This document shows positions 53,535-62,595 of a DNA stretch of 64,000 nt, piece by piece (position 1 is the first letter of the stretch; every line of letters starts with the position of its first letter). The stretch comes from Melaminivora sp034675505 (GTDB lineage: Bacteria > Pseudomonadota > Gammaproteobacteria > Burkholderiales > Burkholderiaceae_C): assembly GCA_034675505.1 (NCBI GenBank), contig JAUCDD010000027.1:1-64000 (forward strand), read 5' to 3'. The notes under the pieces were generated by a model. The model saw only the letters and a list, made by a program, of their open reading frames with translations. It was not told where the DNA came from and did no database searches. Position numbers and translations under genes: made by a program.

Positions 53535-55222
53535 TCAGCCCTTCTTGGCGTCGCGCAGCTCGCGCCGCAGGATCTTGCCCACCGGCGTCTTGGGCAGCTC
53601 GTCGCGGAACTCGATCACGCGCGGCTGCTTGTAGCCCGTCAGGTTGGCGCGGCAGAACTCCTTGACCTGCTCGGCGGTCAAGGCCGGGTCCTTCCTGACG
53701 ATCACCAGCTTCACGGCCTCGCCGGTCTTCTCGTCGGGCACGCCGACCACCGCGCACTCCAGCACGCCGGGCATCAGCGCCACCACGTCCTCGACCTCGT
53801 TGGGATAGACGTTGAAGCCGCTGACCAGCACCATGTCCTTCTTGCGGTCGACCACCTTGAAGTAGCCGCGCGCGTCCATGGTGCCGATGTCGCCGGTCTT
53901 GAAGTAGCCGTCCTCGGTCATGACCTTGGCGGTCTCGTCCGGGCGCTGCCGTAGCTGGCCATCACCTGCGGGCCCTTGATGGCGATCTCGCCGGCCTGGC
54001 CGGTGGCGGAGATGTCGCGCCCGTCGTCGTCCAGGATGCGCAGGTAGGTGCTGGGAATTGGCACGCCGATGGTGCCCGAGAACTCCTTGGCCGTGACCGG
54101 GTTGCAGCTGGCCGAGGGGCTGGTCTCCGACAGGCCGTAGCCCTCGCAGATCGGGCAGCCGGTCTTTTCCAGCCACAGCTTGGCCACCGCCGCCTGCACC
54201 GCCATGCCGCCGCCCACCGACACCTTCAGGTTGCTCCAGTTGACGGTGTTGAAGTCCGGGTGGTGCGCCAGGCCGTTGAACAGCGTGTTCACCGCCGGGA
54301 AGCTGTGGAAGGTGTGCTTGGACAGCTCCTTGAGCACCGCCGGCAGGTCGCGCGGGTTGGGGATCAGGATGGTCTTGCCGCCGGTGCGCATGGACAGCAT
54401 CATGTTCACCGTGAAGGCGAAGATGTGGTACAGCGGCAGCGCGCACACAGCCGTGGGCTGCTCGCCGGCGGGCACCTTGTTCATGGCCGGCGAGTTCCAC
54501 GCCTCGGACTGCAGCACGTTGGCGATCACGTTGCGGTGCAGCAGCACCGCGCCCTTGGACACCCCGGTGGTGCCGCCGGTGTATTGCAGCAGCGCGATGT
54601 CGTCCGGCTGCAGCTGCGGCGCCTTGAAGGGCGCGCTGGCGCCCTTGGCCAGCGCATCGTTGAAGCGCACCGCGCCGGGCAGCTCGAACGGCGGCACCAG
54701 CTTCTTGACGTTCCTGACCACGTAGTTGACCAGGTGGCCCTTGAGAAAGCCCAGCCGGTCGCCCATGGAGGCCAGCACCACGTGCTTGACCTGCGTGTTG
54801 GCGATGCACGCCTGCAGCGTGGCGGCGAAGTTCTCGATGATGACGATGGCGCGCGCGCCCGAATCCTTGAGCTGGTGCTCCAGCTCGCGCGGCGTGTACA
54901 GCGGGTTGACGTTCACCACCACGTAGCCGGCGCGCAGCACGGCGGCCACGGCCACCGGGTACTGCGGCACGTTGGGCATCATCAGCGCCACGCGGTCGCC
55001 GCGCGCCAGGCCCAGGCCCTGCAGGTAGGCGGCGAGCTGGCGGCTCAGCGCGTCGGTCTCGCCATAGCTGATGTCACGGCCCATGAAGCTGTAGGCGGTG
55101 CGGCCGGCGTAGTCCTTGAAGGCCTGCTCCATCAGCTGCACCAGCGAGCTGTACTGCGACGGGTCGATGTCGGCGGGCACTCCCTGGGGGTAGGCGGCAA
55201 GCCACGGGCGGGCGTCGGTCAT
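53535..55222 (-). pseudogene. fadD: long-chain fatty-acid-CoA ligase, single-base frameshift
   Basis: FadD activates long-chain fatty acids for beta-oxidation. The first 430 residues are typical: NPLYTPRELEHQLKDSGA, LLQYTGGTTGVSKGAVLLH, EGYGLSETSPSASCNPV and GEIAIKGPQVMASYG. At 53950/53951 a base is missing. Inserting one would turn TAC-GGC into TAC-TGG and restore YWQRPDETAKVMTEDGYFKT followed by GDIGTMD, DRKKDMVLVSGFNVYPNEVE and LPKTPVGKILRRELRD. The corrected protein of about 562 residues is full length and well conserved on both sides. Single-base sequence error is likelier than decay. A strong terminator follows. Confidence 0.88.
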
Positions 55223-55304
55223 GTGGATCTCCTGAAGGTTTTTTTGCTGGGATGTGGGGGGTGCGTCGCGGGCCTGCGCGGCGCCGGACGCTGCCTGGGG
55301 ACGC

Positions 55305-56789
55305 TTATTCGATGGCCTTGCCGATGTCCTCGACCACCTTCTTGGCGTCGCCGAACACCATCATGGTCTTGTCCATGTAGAACAGCTCGTTGTCCAGCCC
55401 GGCATAACCCGCGGCCATGGAGCGCTTGTTCACGATCACGGTCTTGGCCTTGTAGGCCTCCAGGATCGGCATGCCGTAGATCGGCGAGCCTTTTTGCAGC
55501 GCGGCCGGGTTCACCACGTCGTTGGCGCCCAGGATGATGGCCACGTCGGCCTGGCCGAACTCGCCGTTGATGTCCTCCATCTCGAACACCTGGTCGTAGG
55601 GCACCTCGGCCTCGGCCAGCAGCACGTTCATGTGGCCGGGCATGCGGCCGGCCACCGGGTGGATGGCGTACTTGACGTTCACGCCGTGCTCGGTCAGCTT
55701 TTGCGCCAGCTCTTTCACCGCGTGCTGCGCGCGCGCCACCGCCAGGCCGTAGCCGGGCACGATGATCACGGTCTCGGCCTGGCTCAGCAGGAAGGCCGCG
55801 TCGTCGGCGCTGCCGCTCTTGACCGAGCGCTGCACCGCGGCGCCGCCGCTGGCCGCCGCCGTGTCGCCGCCGAAGCCGCCCAGGATCACGTTGAAGAACG
55901 AGCGGTTCATCGCCTTGCACATGATGTAGGACAGGATGGCGCCCGAGCTGCCCACCAGGCTGCCGGCGATGATCAGCATGCTGTTGTTCAGCGAGAAGCC
56001 GATGCCCGCCGCCGCCCAGCCCGAGTAGCTGTTGAGCATGGACACCACCACCGGCATGTCGGCGCCGCCGATCGGGATGATGATCAGCACGCCCATCACG
56101 AAGGCCAGCGCCAGCATGGCGAAGAACGCCGTCCAGCTCTCGGTGGCCATGTAGGCCAGGCCCAGGGCGATGGTCGCCAGGCCCAGCACCAGGTTGACCA
56201 TGTGCTGGCCCTTGAACACCACGGGCGCGCCCTGGAACAGGCGGAACTTGTACTTGCCCGACAGCTTGCCGAAGGCGATCACCGAGCCGCTGAAGGTGAT
56301 GGCGCCGATCGCCGCGCCCAGGAACAGCTCCAGCCGGTTGCCGTAGGGGATGGGCAGGCGCGCCAGCCCGTCGATCAGCAGCGTGCCGGCGGCCGTGGGC
56401 AGCGCGGCGGTGGCCTCCAGGGGCGGCGGCGTGATGCCGAAGGCCCAGGGCTCGGCCACGGCGGCGACGGCGATGAACACCGCCGCCAGGCCGATCATGC
56501 TGTGCATGAAGGCCACCAGCTCGGGCATCTTGGTCATCTCCACGCGCTGCGCCATCACGGCGCCGGCGCCGCCGCCCACCACCAGGCCCAGCAGCACCCA
56601 ACCCAGGCCCAGCGCCGAGCCGGCCAGGGTGACCACCAGCGCCGCCGTGGTCAGCATGGCGATGGCCATGCCGGCCATGCCGAAGACGTTGCCGCGGATC
56701 GACGTGGTGGGGTGGCTCAGGCCCTTCAGGGCCTGGATGAAGCACACGCTGGCCACCAGGTACAGCAGCGTCACAAGGTTCATGCTCAT
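55305..56789 (-). CDS. pntB: proton-translocating NAD(P) transhydrogenase, beta subunit
   Basis: PntB holds the NADP-binding domain and most of the membrane channel of the enzyme that uses proton-motive force to make NADPH from NADH. The 494-residue protein has about nine helices from VTLLYLVASVCFIQALKGL to LLIIAGSLVG-type segments, with the conserved LSYIMCKAMNRSFFNVILGG next. The NADP domain carries IIVPGYGLAVARAQHAVKEL, HPVAGRMPGHMNVLLAEA, VPYDQVFEMEDIN and ILGANDVVNPAA, with VNKRSMAAGYAG at the end. It starts 12 bp after pntAB. Confidence 0.96.
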   Translation of the reverse strand: MSMNLVTLLYLVASVCFIQALKGLSHPTTSIRGNVFGMAGMAIAMLTTAALVVTLAGSALGLGWVLLGLVVGGGAGAVMAQRVEMTKMPELVAFMHSMIGLAAVFIAVAAVAEPWAFGITPPPLEATAALPTAAGTLLIDGLARLPIPYGNRLELFLGAAIGAITFSGSVIAFGKLSGKYKFRLFQGAPVVFKGQHMVNLVLGLATIALGLAYMATESWTAFFAMLALAFVMGVLIIIPIGGADMPVVVSMLNSYSGWAAAGIGFSLNNSMLIIAGSLVGSSGAILSYIMCKAMNRSFFNVILGGFGGDTAAASGGAAVQRSVKSGSADDAAFLLSQAETVIIVPGYGLAVARAQHAVKELAQKLTEHGVNVKYAIHPVAGRMPGHMNVLLAEAEVPYDQVFEMEDINGEFGQADVAIILGANDVVNPAALQKGSPIYGMPILEAYKAKTVIVNKRSMAAGYAGLDNELFYMDKTMMVFGDAKKVVEDIGKAIE

Positions 56790-56797
56790 GCTTGTTG

Positions 56798-56840
56798 CTC
56801 CTTATTTGCTAGCTGCTTGCCCAGCATTGGCGCCGGCCTT
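56798..56840. repeat. dispersed repeat remnant at the pntAB stop codon
   Basis: TTATTTGCTAGCTGCTTGCC then CAGCATTGGCGCCGGCCTTG shares CATTGGCGCCGGC with the mtnN copy and an ATTTGCTAGC-like core. It encodes the last residues of PntAB on the minus strand, including the TAA stop (56802-56804). Confidence 0.45.
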
Positions 56841-57131
56841 GCGTTCTTTTTTCTTGAACATCTCCAGCATCCGGCGCGTCACCAGGAAGCCGCCGAAGAC
56901 GTTCACCGCCGCCAGCGCCACGGCCAGCACGCCCATGGTCTTGGCCAGGCCCCCTTGCGTGAGCGCGGCGGCCAGCATGGCGCCGACGATGACGATGGCC
57001 GAGATCGCGTTGGTCACCGCCATCAGCGGCGTGTGCAGCGCCGGCGTCACCGTCCAGACGACGTGGTAGCCCACGTAGATGGCCAGCACGAAGATGATCA
57101 GGTTGATCAGTGTGGGAGAGACCGACTCCAT
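56802..57131 (-). CDS. pntAB: proton-translocating NAD(P) transhydrogenase, small alpha-2 subunit
   Basis: In three-subunit transhydrogenases this small protein gives the membrane helices that in E. coli are the C-terminal part of PntA. The 109-residue protein has three to four helices: LINLIIFVLAIYVGYHVVW, PLMAVTNAISAIVIVGAMLA and MGVLAVALAAVNVFGGFLVT, followed by a basic cytoplasmic tail. The last residues, GANAGQAASK, are encoded by a dispersed repeat remnant. It is separated from pntAA by a lipoprotein gene. Confidence 0.95.
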   Translation of the reverse strand: MESVSPTLINLIIFVLAIYVGYHVVWTVTPALHTPLMAVTNAISAIVIVGAMLAAALTQGGLAKTMGVLAVALAAVNVFGGFLVTRRMLEMFKKKERKAGANAGQAASK

Positions 57132-57206
57132 GGGAGGCTCCTGGTTGCTATTGAATCTGGGCCTGCAGCCGCAGGCGGGCGCGGGGACGTCGCTGGGCGG
57201 CCATGC

Positions 57207-57944
57207 TCACAGCGGCAGGGTCTGGGGGAAGGGCGGCAGCACCAGGCGGCCGTCCAGCATGGCGGCGCTGGCGCGCACGGCGTCGCGCAGCTGCTCCATC
57301 CAGGCCTGGGCGGGCGGGTTGGCGCGCAGGAATTCCAGCGTGTTGCCGCTGGGCGCGCGCAGCAGGCGCTGGTCGGCCACCAGCTCCACGCCCACGTAGC
57401 CGCCCTCGGGCGTGGTGTAGCGGTACGAGATGTGCGAATACGGCTGCGCCGGCAGCGCCTGGTGCTCGCCCAGCCACTGCGCCAGCGCCGGCCGCGTCAT
57501 GGCCAGGTAGTCGTCGGCCTGGGCGCGGCGGCGGTAGCGCAGGCAATCGACGCGCACGCCGCCGCCGCGCGCGAAGTCCTGCACCTGCACGCCGGTCTGG
57601 CGCGGGCAGGCGCCCTGCCACAGCGTGACCGGGTCGCGCGGGAAGTTGCTGGCGTTGGTCTGCACCAGCAGCGTCGCCAGCAGCTCGCCCCCGGGGCTGC
57701 GCAGCGCCAGCAGGCGCGACTGCATGGGCAGGTCGTGCGCCACGTCGTCGGGGCGGGCGTCGAACACTGCGTCCTGCGTGGCCAGCGCCTGCCAGTCGCC
57801 GGGCGGCAGCTGCAGCTGCGCGCGGCCCACGCGCGCCAGCTCGGGTTGCAGGGGCGCGCAGGCGCTGGCCAGCGCGGCCAGCGCGCCCAGGGCTGCAGCG
57901 CGCAGCGCAGCCGGGAGCAGGGGGTGGGGCAGCCGGGCCATCAT
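57207..57944 (-). CDS. hypothetical lipoprotein inserted in the pnt operon
   Basis: I recognise no family in this 245-residue protein. Its N-terminus is a lipoprotein signal with LASAC and Cys29, followed by APLQPEL. The body has LQLPPGDWQALATQDAVFDA, a paired CPRQ and DCLRYRR that could form a disulfide, and PYSHISYRYTTPEGGYVGVE, suggesting a mostly beta fold. It lies between pntAA (11 bp away) and pntAB (75 bp away) on the same strand, where the transhydrogenase genes normally abut. It must be cotranscribed with them, but a functional link is not shown. Confidence 0.75.
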   Translation of the reverse strand: MMARLPHPLLPAALRAAALGALAALASACAPLQPELARVGRAQLQLPPGDWQALATQDAVFDARPDDVAHDLPMQSRLLALRSPGGELLATLLVQTNASNFPRDPVTLWQGACPRQTGVQVQDFARGGGVRVDCLRYRRRAQADDYLAMTRPALAQWLGEHQALPAQPYSHISYRYTTPEGGYVGVELVADQRLLRAPSGNTLEFLRANPPAQAWMEQLRDAVRASAAMLDGRLVLPPFPQTLPL

Positions 57945-57955
57945 GGTCGTGCGCC

Positions 57956-59074
57956 TCAGGCGCCGCGCGTCACGGCGCCGGCGTGCGCCACCAGGCAGGC
58001 GGCGACGATGTCGTCCTCGCGGTCGATGTGCAGCGCGCCTTCCTTGTTGATGACCAGCTTGAGGAAATCCAGCACGTTGCGCGCGTACAGCGCCGATGCG
58101 TCGGCCGCCACCAGGGCCGGCAGGTTGGTCTCGCCCACCAGCGTCACGCCCTGGTGCGTCACCGTGCGCCCGGCCTGCGTCAGCGGGCAGTTGCCGCCTT
58201 GCGCGGCCGCCAGGTCGACGATCACCGAGCCGGGCTTCATGGCCTCGACCATCTGCTGCGTCACCAGCACCGGCGCGGCGCGGCCGGGGATCAGCGCGGT
58301 GGTGATGACCACGTCGGCCTGCGCCACGCGCTTGGCCACCTCGGCCTTTTGCCGGTCCAGCCAGCTTTGCGGCATGGGCCGGGCGTAGCCGCCCACGCCC
58401 TCGGCGGCTTCTCGCTCCTCAGCCGTCTCGTAAGGCACGTCGATGAACTTGGCGCCCAGCGACTCGACCTGCTCCTTGACGCTGGGACGCACGTCCGACG
58501 CCTCGATCACCGCGCCCAGGCGCTTGGCGGTGGCGATCGCCTGCAGGCCCGCCACGCCCACGCCCAGGATGACCACGCGCGCCGCCTTCACCGTGCCGGC
58601 GGCGGTCATCAGCATGGGGAAGAAGCGCTGGTAGCGGTCGGCGGCGATCATCACCGCCTTGTAGCCGGCCACGTTGGCCTGCGACGACAGCACGTCCATG
58701 CTTTGCGCGCGCGAGGTGCGCGGCGCGGCCTCCAGGGCGTAGGCGGTGACGCCGGCGGCCGCCAGGCGGGCCAGGCCGGCCGTGTCGAAGGGATTGAGCA
58801 TGCCCACCAGCGTGCTGCCGGCGCGCAGCAGCGGGCCCTCGGCCTCGGATGGGGCGCGCACCTTCAGCACCAGCTCGCTGCCCCAGGCGCCGGCGGCATC
58901 GGTGATCTCGGCACCGGCGGCGGCGAAGCCCTCGTCGGTGATGCTGGCGGCGACGCCGGCCCCCGACTGCACGCGCACGGTGTGACCCTGGGCCTTGAGC
59001 TTCTTGACGGTTTCAGGCGTCGCGGCCACGCGTGTTTCGCCAGCGAGGGCCTCGGCAGGTACTCCGATCAGCAT
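57956..59074 (-). CDS. pntAA: proton-translocating NAD(P) transhydrogenase, alpha-1 subunit
   Basis: This soluble subunit binds NAD(H). The 372-residue protein starts MLIGVPAEALAGETRVAATP, with RAQSMDVLSSQANVAGYKAV, VVILGVGVAGLQAIATAKRL for the nucleotide site, and KRVAQADVVITTALIPGRAA then LAAAQGGNCPLT. It ends where the three-subunit form ends, after the domain shared with alanine dehydrogenase. An AGAGGAT ribosome site precedes the ATG. A palindrome lies 84-95 bp upstream. Confidence 0.95.
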   Translation of the reverse strand: MLIGVPAEALAGETRVAATPETVKKLKAQGHTVRVQSGAGVAASITDEGFAAAGAEITDAAGAWGSELVLKVRAPSEAEGPLLRAGSTLVGMLNPFDTAGLARLAAAGVTAYALEAAPRTSRAQSMDVLSSQANVAGYKAVMIAADRYQRFFPMLMTAAGTVKAARVVILGVGVAGLQAIATAKRLGAVIEASDVRPSVKEQVESLGAKFIDVPYETAEEREAAEGVGGYARPMPQSWLDRQKAEVAKRVAQADVVITTALIPGRAAPVLVTQQMVEAMKPGSVIVDLAAAQGGNCPLTQAGRTVTHQGVTLVGETNLPALVAADASALYARNVLDFLKLVINKEGALHIDREDDIVAACLVAHAGAVTRGA

Positions 59075-59157
59075 GTTGTCATCCTCTTTTGCACAGGAAA
59101 CGTCCTGTTGCGTATTTCTACTTACCGCAAGCTTACATGAACCAACCCGCGTTTTTA

Positions 59158-59169
59158 GCACGGTCGTGC
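59158..59169. promoter_or_regulatory. dyad upstream of the pnt operon
   Basis: GCACG-GT-CGTGC is framed by TTTTT on the left and AAAAA on the right, giving a symmetric block of about 24 bp (59152-59175). A and T lie on the wrong sides for a terminator in either direction, so an operator is likelier. Confidence 0.35.
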
Positions 59170-59225
59170 CAAAAAGCGACGGGGACAAGCCCGCAGCCTT
59201 GCGGCCAGACAACAGAAATGCGGGC

Positions 59226-59255
59226 AAAAAAAACCCGCTGGCGCAGTGCAGCGGG
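59226..59255 (-). terminator. rho-independent terminator of fba
   Basis: On the minus strand CCCGCTG and CAGCGGG (59255-59249 and 59240-59234) form a seven-base stem followed by eight T (59233-59226). It separates fba from the pnt promoter. Confidence 0.8.
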
Positions 59256-59279
59256 TGCGGGCCGCCGGTGGTGCGGCGC

Positions 59280-60344
59280 TCAGTTGACGAGCTGCTTCAG
59301 CTCGCCGGCGGCGTAACGCTGCGCCATCTGCGCCAGCGTCAGGCCGCGCACCTTGCCGCCCTGGCCTTCGCAGCCGAACTCCAGGTAGCGCGCCTTGCAC
59401 ACCGCCTTGGCCGCCTCGCGCGCCGGCTTCATCCACTCGCGCATGTCGAACTTGTCGGGGTTCTCGGCCTGGAACCTGCGCACCGCGCCGGTCATGGCCA
59501 GGCGGATGTCGGTGTCGATGTTGATCTTGCGCACGCCGTGCTTGATGGCTTCCTGGATCTCGGAGACCGGCACGCCGTAGGTTTCCTTCATCTTGCCGCC
59601 GTACTGGTTGATCTGGGCCAGCAGCTCCTGCGGCACGGACGAGCTGCCGTGCATGACCAGGTGCGTGTTGGGGATGCGCGCGTGGATGGCCTTGACGCGG
59701 GCGATCGACAGCACGTCGCCCGTGGGCGGGCGCGAGAACTTGTAGGCGCCGTGGCTGGTGCCGATGGCGATCGCCAGGGCGTCCAGCTGCGTGGCGGCGA
59801 CGAACTGCGCGGCCTCCTCGGGGTCGGTCAGCAGCTGCTCGTGGCTCAGCTTGCCCACCGCGCCCACGCCGTCCTCCTCGCCGGCCTCGCCGGTCTCAAG
59901 CGAGCCCAGGCAGCCGAGCTCGCCTTCCACCGTCACGCCCACCTGGTGCGCCATCTGCACGACCTTGCGGGTGACTTCGACGTTGTAGTCGAAGGACGAC
60001 GGCGTCTTGCCGTCCTTCAGCAGCGAGCCGTCCATCATCACCGAGCCGAACCCCAGGTCGATGGCGCCCTGGCAGATGGCGGGGGAGGTGCCGTGGTCCT
60101 GGTGCATGACCAGCGGGATGTGCGGGTACGCCTCGACGGCCGCCTGGATCAGGTGCTTGATGAAGCTCTCGCCTGCGTATTTGCGTGCGCCGGCGCTGGC
60201 CTGCAGGATGACGGGCGCGCCCACCTCGTCGGCGGCGGCCATCACGGCCTGCACCTGCTCCAGGTTGTTGACGTTGAAGGCGGGAATGCCATAGCCGTGG
60301 GTGGCGGCATGGTCGAGCAGTTCGCGCATCGAGACGAGAGGCAT
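59280..60344 (-). CDS. fba: fructose-1,6-bisphosphate aldolase, class II
   Basis: This zinc aldolase interconverts fructose bisphosphate with the two triose phosphates. It has 354 residues. The N-terminal block is MPLVSMRELLDHAATHGYGI followed by PAFNVNN. Zinc ligands and substrate residues lie in PLVMHQDHGTSPA, VEGELGCLGSLETG and VMHGSSSVPQE, and phosphate binding in VRKINIDTDIRLA. This is the CbbA/FbaA form common in betaproteobacteria. The promoter region has TAAAAT and an operator-like direct repeat right after it. Confidence 0.95.
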   Translation of the reverse strand: MPLVSMRELLDHAATHGYGIPAFNVNNLEQVQAVMAAADEVGAPVILQASAGARKYAGESFIKHLIQAAVEAYPHIPLVMHQDHGTSPAICQGAIDLGFGSVMMDGSLLKDGKTPSSFDYNVEVTRKVVQMAHQVGVTVEGELGCLGSLETGEAGEEDGVGAVGKLSHEQLLTDPEEAAQFVAATQLDALAIAIGTSHGAYKFSRPPTGDVLSIARVKAIHARIPNTHLVMHGSSSVPQELLAQINQYGGKMKETYGVPVSEIQEAIKHGVRKINIDTDIRLAMTGAVRRFQAENPDKFDMREWMKPAREAAKAVCKARYLEFGCEGQGGKVRGLTLAQMAQRYAAGELKQLVN

Positions 60345-60391
60345 GGGATGGATCCGTTCGAAGGTGTGAAGGAGGACGGGGGAAAAGCGGC

Positions 60392-60419
60392 GGTAACCAC
60401 GTGGTAACCGGCGATTTTA
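60392..60419 (-). promoter_or_regulatory. fba promoter with direct-repeat operator
   Basis: On the minus strand TAAAAT (60419-60414) is a good -10. GGTTACC-ACGT-GGTTACC (60409-60392) starts five bases after it, so it covers the predicted transcription start. The seven-base units are exact direct repeats, centred on ACGT. Confidence 0.5.
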
Positions 60420-60505
60420 TCCGGCGCCTGCGCGCGCGCCGCGGCGCGCCGGGCGGGTTGCCTGCGCGCCGGCGCCGTTGGCAGCACAATCGCGGCCCCT
60501 GCCCG

Positions 60506-61066
60506 ATGGTGCCTGCCATGCTCTCCCTGGAAATCCCCCTGTTCCTTGCCCTCAATGCCGATGCGCATACGCCGGCGGCCATCGTGCAGCTGGCGCGTGC
60601 CGCCTCCTACGGCCTGCCCTGGGTGGCGGGCGCGGTGCTGGCCGGCGCCGCGCTGCGCGGGCCGCTGGCGGCGCGCCGGGCCGTGCTGCTGTGCGTGCTG
60701 GCCATGGGGGTGGCGTGGTGCCTGGTGCACGCGGTGCGCGCGGCGCTGCCGATGCCCCGGCCGGCGCAGGCGGGCCTGGGCCTGCAGTGGGTGGCGCATG
60801 GCGTGACGCCGAGCTTCCCCAGCATGCACGCCAGCGCCGCCTTCGCCCTGGCCATGGCTGCCAGCCTGTGGGCGCCGCGCCGCATCGCCTGGCTGGCGTG
60901 GGCGGCGGCGGCGCTGGTGGGCTGGAGCCGCGTCTGCCTGGGCGTGCACTTCCCGTCCGACGTGCTGGCCGGCGCCGTGGTGGGCACGGCCAGCGCGCTG
61001 CTGGTGGCGCTGGCGGCGCGCTTCGCGCCGGCCGCGCTCAGGCCTACTGGGCCCGGCAGATCTTGA
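60506..61066 (+). CDS. PAP2-family membrane phosphatase
   Basis: This 186-residue membrane protein of the PAP2 superfamily probably dephosphorylates undecaprenyl pyrophosphate or lipid phosphates. The superfamily motifs are weak at the first position (AALPMPRPAQ for KxxxxxxRP), then clear: TPSFPSMHASAAFALA for PSGH and SRVCLGVHFPSDVLAG for the SRxxxxxHxxxD block. About five helices are visible. CACAAT at 60485-60490 lies 15 bases before the ATG at 60506; a second ATG is at 60518. The 3' end overlaps the convergent pyk gene by 23 bp. Confidence 0.85.
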   Translation: MVPAMLSLEIPLFLALNADAHTPAAIVQLARAASYGLPWVAGAVLAGAALRGPLAARRAVLLCVLAMGVAWCLVHAVRAALPMPRPAQAGLGLQWVAHGVTPSFPSMHASAAFALAMAASLWAPRRIAWLAWAAAALVGWSRVCLGVHFPSDVLAGAVVGTASALLVALAARFAPAALRPTGPGRS

Positions 61067-62480
61067 GCATGTTGGTGCCGCCCGGCTGGCCCATGGGCTC
61101 GCCGCAGGTGATGGCGTACAGGTCGCCCTGCTGCACGATGCCGCGGCTCTTCAGGTGGCTCTCGGCCTGCTCCAGCGCCGTGTCGCGGTCGCAGCTGGTG
61201 TCCATCAGCAGCGGGCGCACGTTGCGGTACAGCGCCATCTTGCGCTGCGTGGCCACCTTCGGGGTCAGCGCGTAGATCGGGATGTGGATGCGGTGGCGGC
61301 TCATCCACAGGGCCGTGGAGCCGCTCTCGGTCATGGCCACGATGGCCTTGGCGCCCAGGTGGTGGGCGGTGAACAGCGCCCCCATGGCGATGGACTGGTC
61401 GATGCGCCCCAGCGTCTGGCCGTGCAGGTTGGCGTCCTGGTGCGGGTCCTCGGCGGCCTCGGCGGCGGCGCAGATCTTGGCCATCTCCTGCACCGTCTCC
61501 AGCGGGTACTTGCCGGCTGCGGTCTCGGCCGACAGCATCACCGCGTCGGTGCCGTCCAGCACGGCGTTGGCCACGTCGCTGACCTCGGCGCGCGTGGGCA
61601 CGGGGTTGGTGATCATGCTCTCCATCATCTGCGTGGCGGTGATGACGGCCTTGTCCATGTCGCGCGCCATGCGGATCATCTTCTTTTGCAGCGCCGGCAC
61701 CGCCGCGTTGCCCACCTCCACCGCCAGGTCGCCGCGCGCGACCATGATGCCGTCCGACACGCGCAGGATTTCCTCCAGGAGCGGCACGGCCTCGGCGCGC
61801 TCGATCTTCGCGATCAGCCCCGGCTTGTGGCGGTACGGCGCGGCGGCCACGTTGCACAGCTGGCGCGCCATCTCCATGTCGGTGGCGTTCTTCGGAAAGC
61901 TCACCGCCACGTAGTCGGCCTGGAAGCTCATGGCGGTCTTGATGTCCTCCATGTCCTTGGCGGTGAGGGCCGGCGCCGTCAGGCCCCCGCCCTGCTTGTT
62001 GATGCCCTTGTTGTTGGACAGCTCGCCGCCCACGCGCACCGTGGTGCAGACCTGCTCGCCGCGCACCGCGTTCACGGTGAGCTCGATCAGGCCGTCGTTG
62101 AGCAGCAGCACGTCGCCCGGCTTCACGTCGCGCGGCAGCTCCTTGTAGTCCAGGCCCACGCCGGAGTCGTCGCCGGGCTCGGTGCGCTCGGCGTCCAGCA
62201 CGAAGGGCTGGCCCGGCTGCAGCTGCACGCGGCCGCCCGCGAAGCGGCCGACGCGGATCTTGGGGCCCTGCAGGTCGGCCATGATGGCCACCTCGCGGCC
62301 GGCGCGCTGCGCTGCCTCGCGCACCGTGGCCGCGCGCTGCACGTGGTCTTCGGCCTTGCCGTGGCTGAAGTTCAGGCGCACCACGTTCACGCCTGCGGCA
62401 ATCATTTGTTCGAGCAGCTGTGGATCGCTGGAGGCGGGCCCGAGGGTGGCGACGATCTTGGTGGCGCGGCGGATTCGCAT
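61044..62480 (-). CDS. pyk: pyruvate kinase
   Basis: This enzyme makes ATP and pyruvate from phosphoenolpyruvate. It has 478 residues. Blocks are KIVATLGPASSDPQLLEQMI, VVRLNFSHGKAEDH, IMADLQGPKIRVG, LIAKIERAEAVPLLEEILRV, DGIMVARGDLAVEVG, ITATQMMESMITNPVPTRAE and MLSAETAAGKYPLETV. The allosteric C-terminal domain has MTESGSTALWMSRHR. It is the type II (AMP/sugar phosphate) form by general look. Its ribosome site AGGAGA lies ten bases before the ATG. Confidence 0.96.
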   Translation of the reverse strand: MRIRRATKIVATLGPASSDPQLLEQMIAAGVNVVRLNFSHGKAEDHVQRAATVREAAQRAGREVAIMADLQGPKIRVGRFAGGRVQLQPGQPFVLDAERTEPGDDSGVGLDYKELPRDVKPGDVLLLNDGLIELTVNAVRGEQVCTTVRVGGELSNNKGINKQGGGLTAPALTAKDMEDIKTAMSFQADYVAVSFPKNATDMEMARQLCNVAAAPYRHKPGLIAKIERAEAVPLLEEILRVSDGIMVARGDLAVEVGNAAVPALQKKMIRMARDMDKAVITATQMMESMITNPVPTRAEVSDVANAVLDGTDAVMLSAETAAGKYPLETVQEMAKICAAAEAAEDPHQDANLHGQTLGRIDQSIAMGALFTAHHLGAKAIVAMTESGSTALWMSRHRIHIPIYALTPKVATQRKMALYRNVRPLLMDTSCDRDTALEQAESHLKSRGIVQQGDLYAITCGEPMGQPGGTNMLKICRAQ

Positions 62481-62595
62481 GGCGGCTGTGTCTCCTGGTT
62501 GTAATCGAGTTTCTATTTTTGCATGAAATCGGTTACATGGACGTGCCGGCTGTCCGCGCCGCGCCCGGCCGGCGCCTCAGAGCATGGACAGGCTC

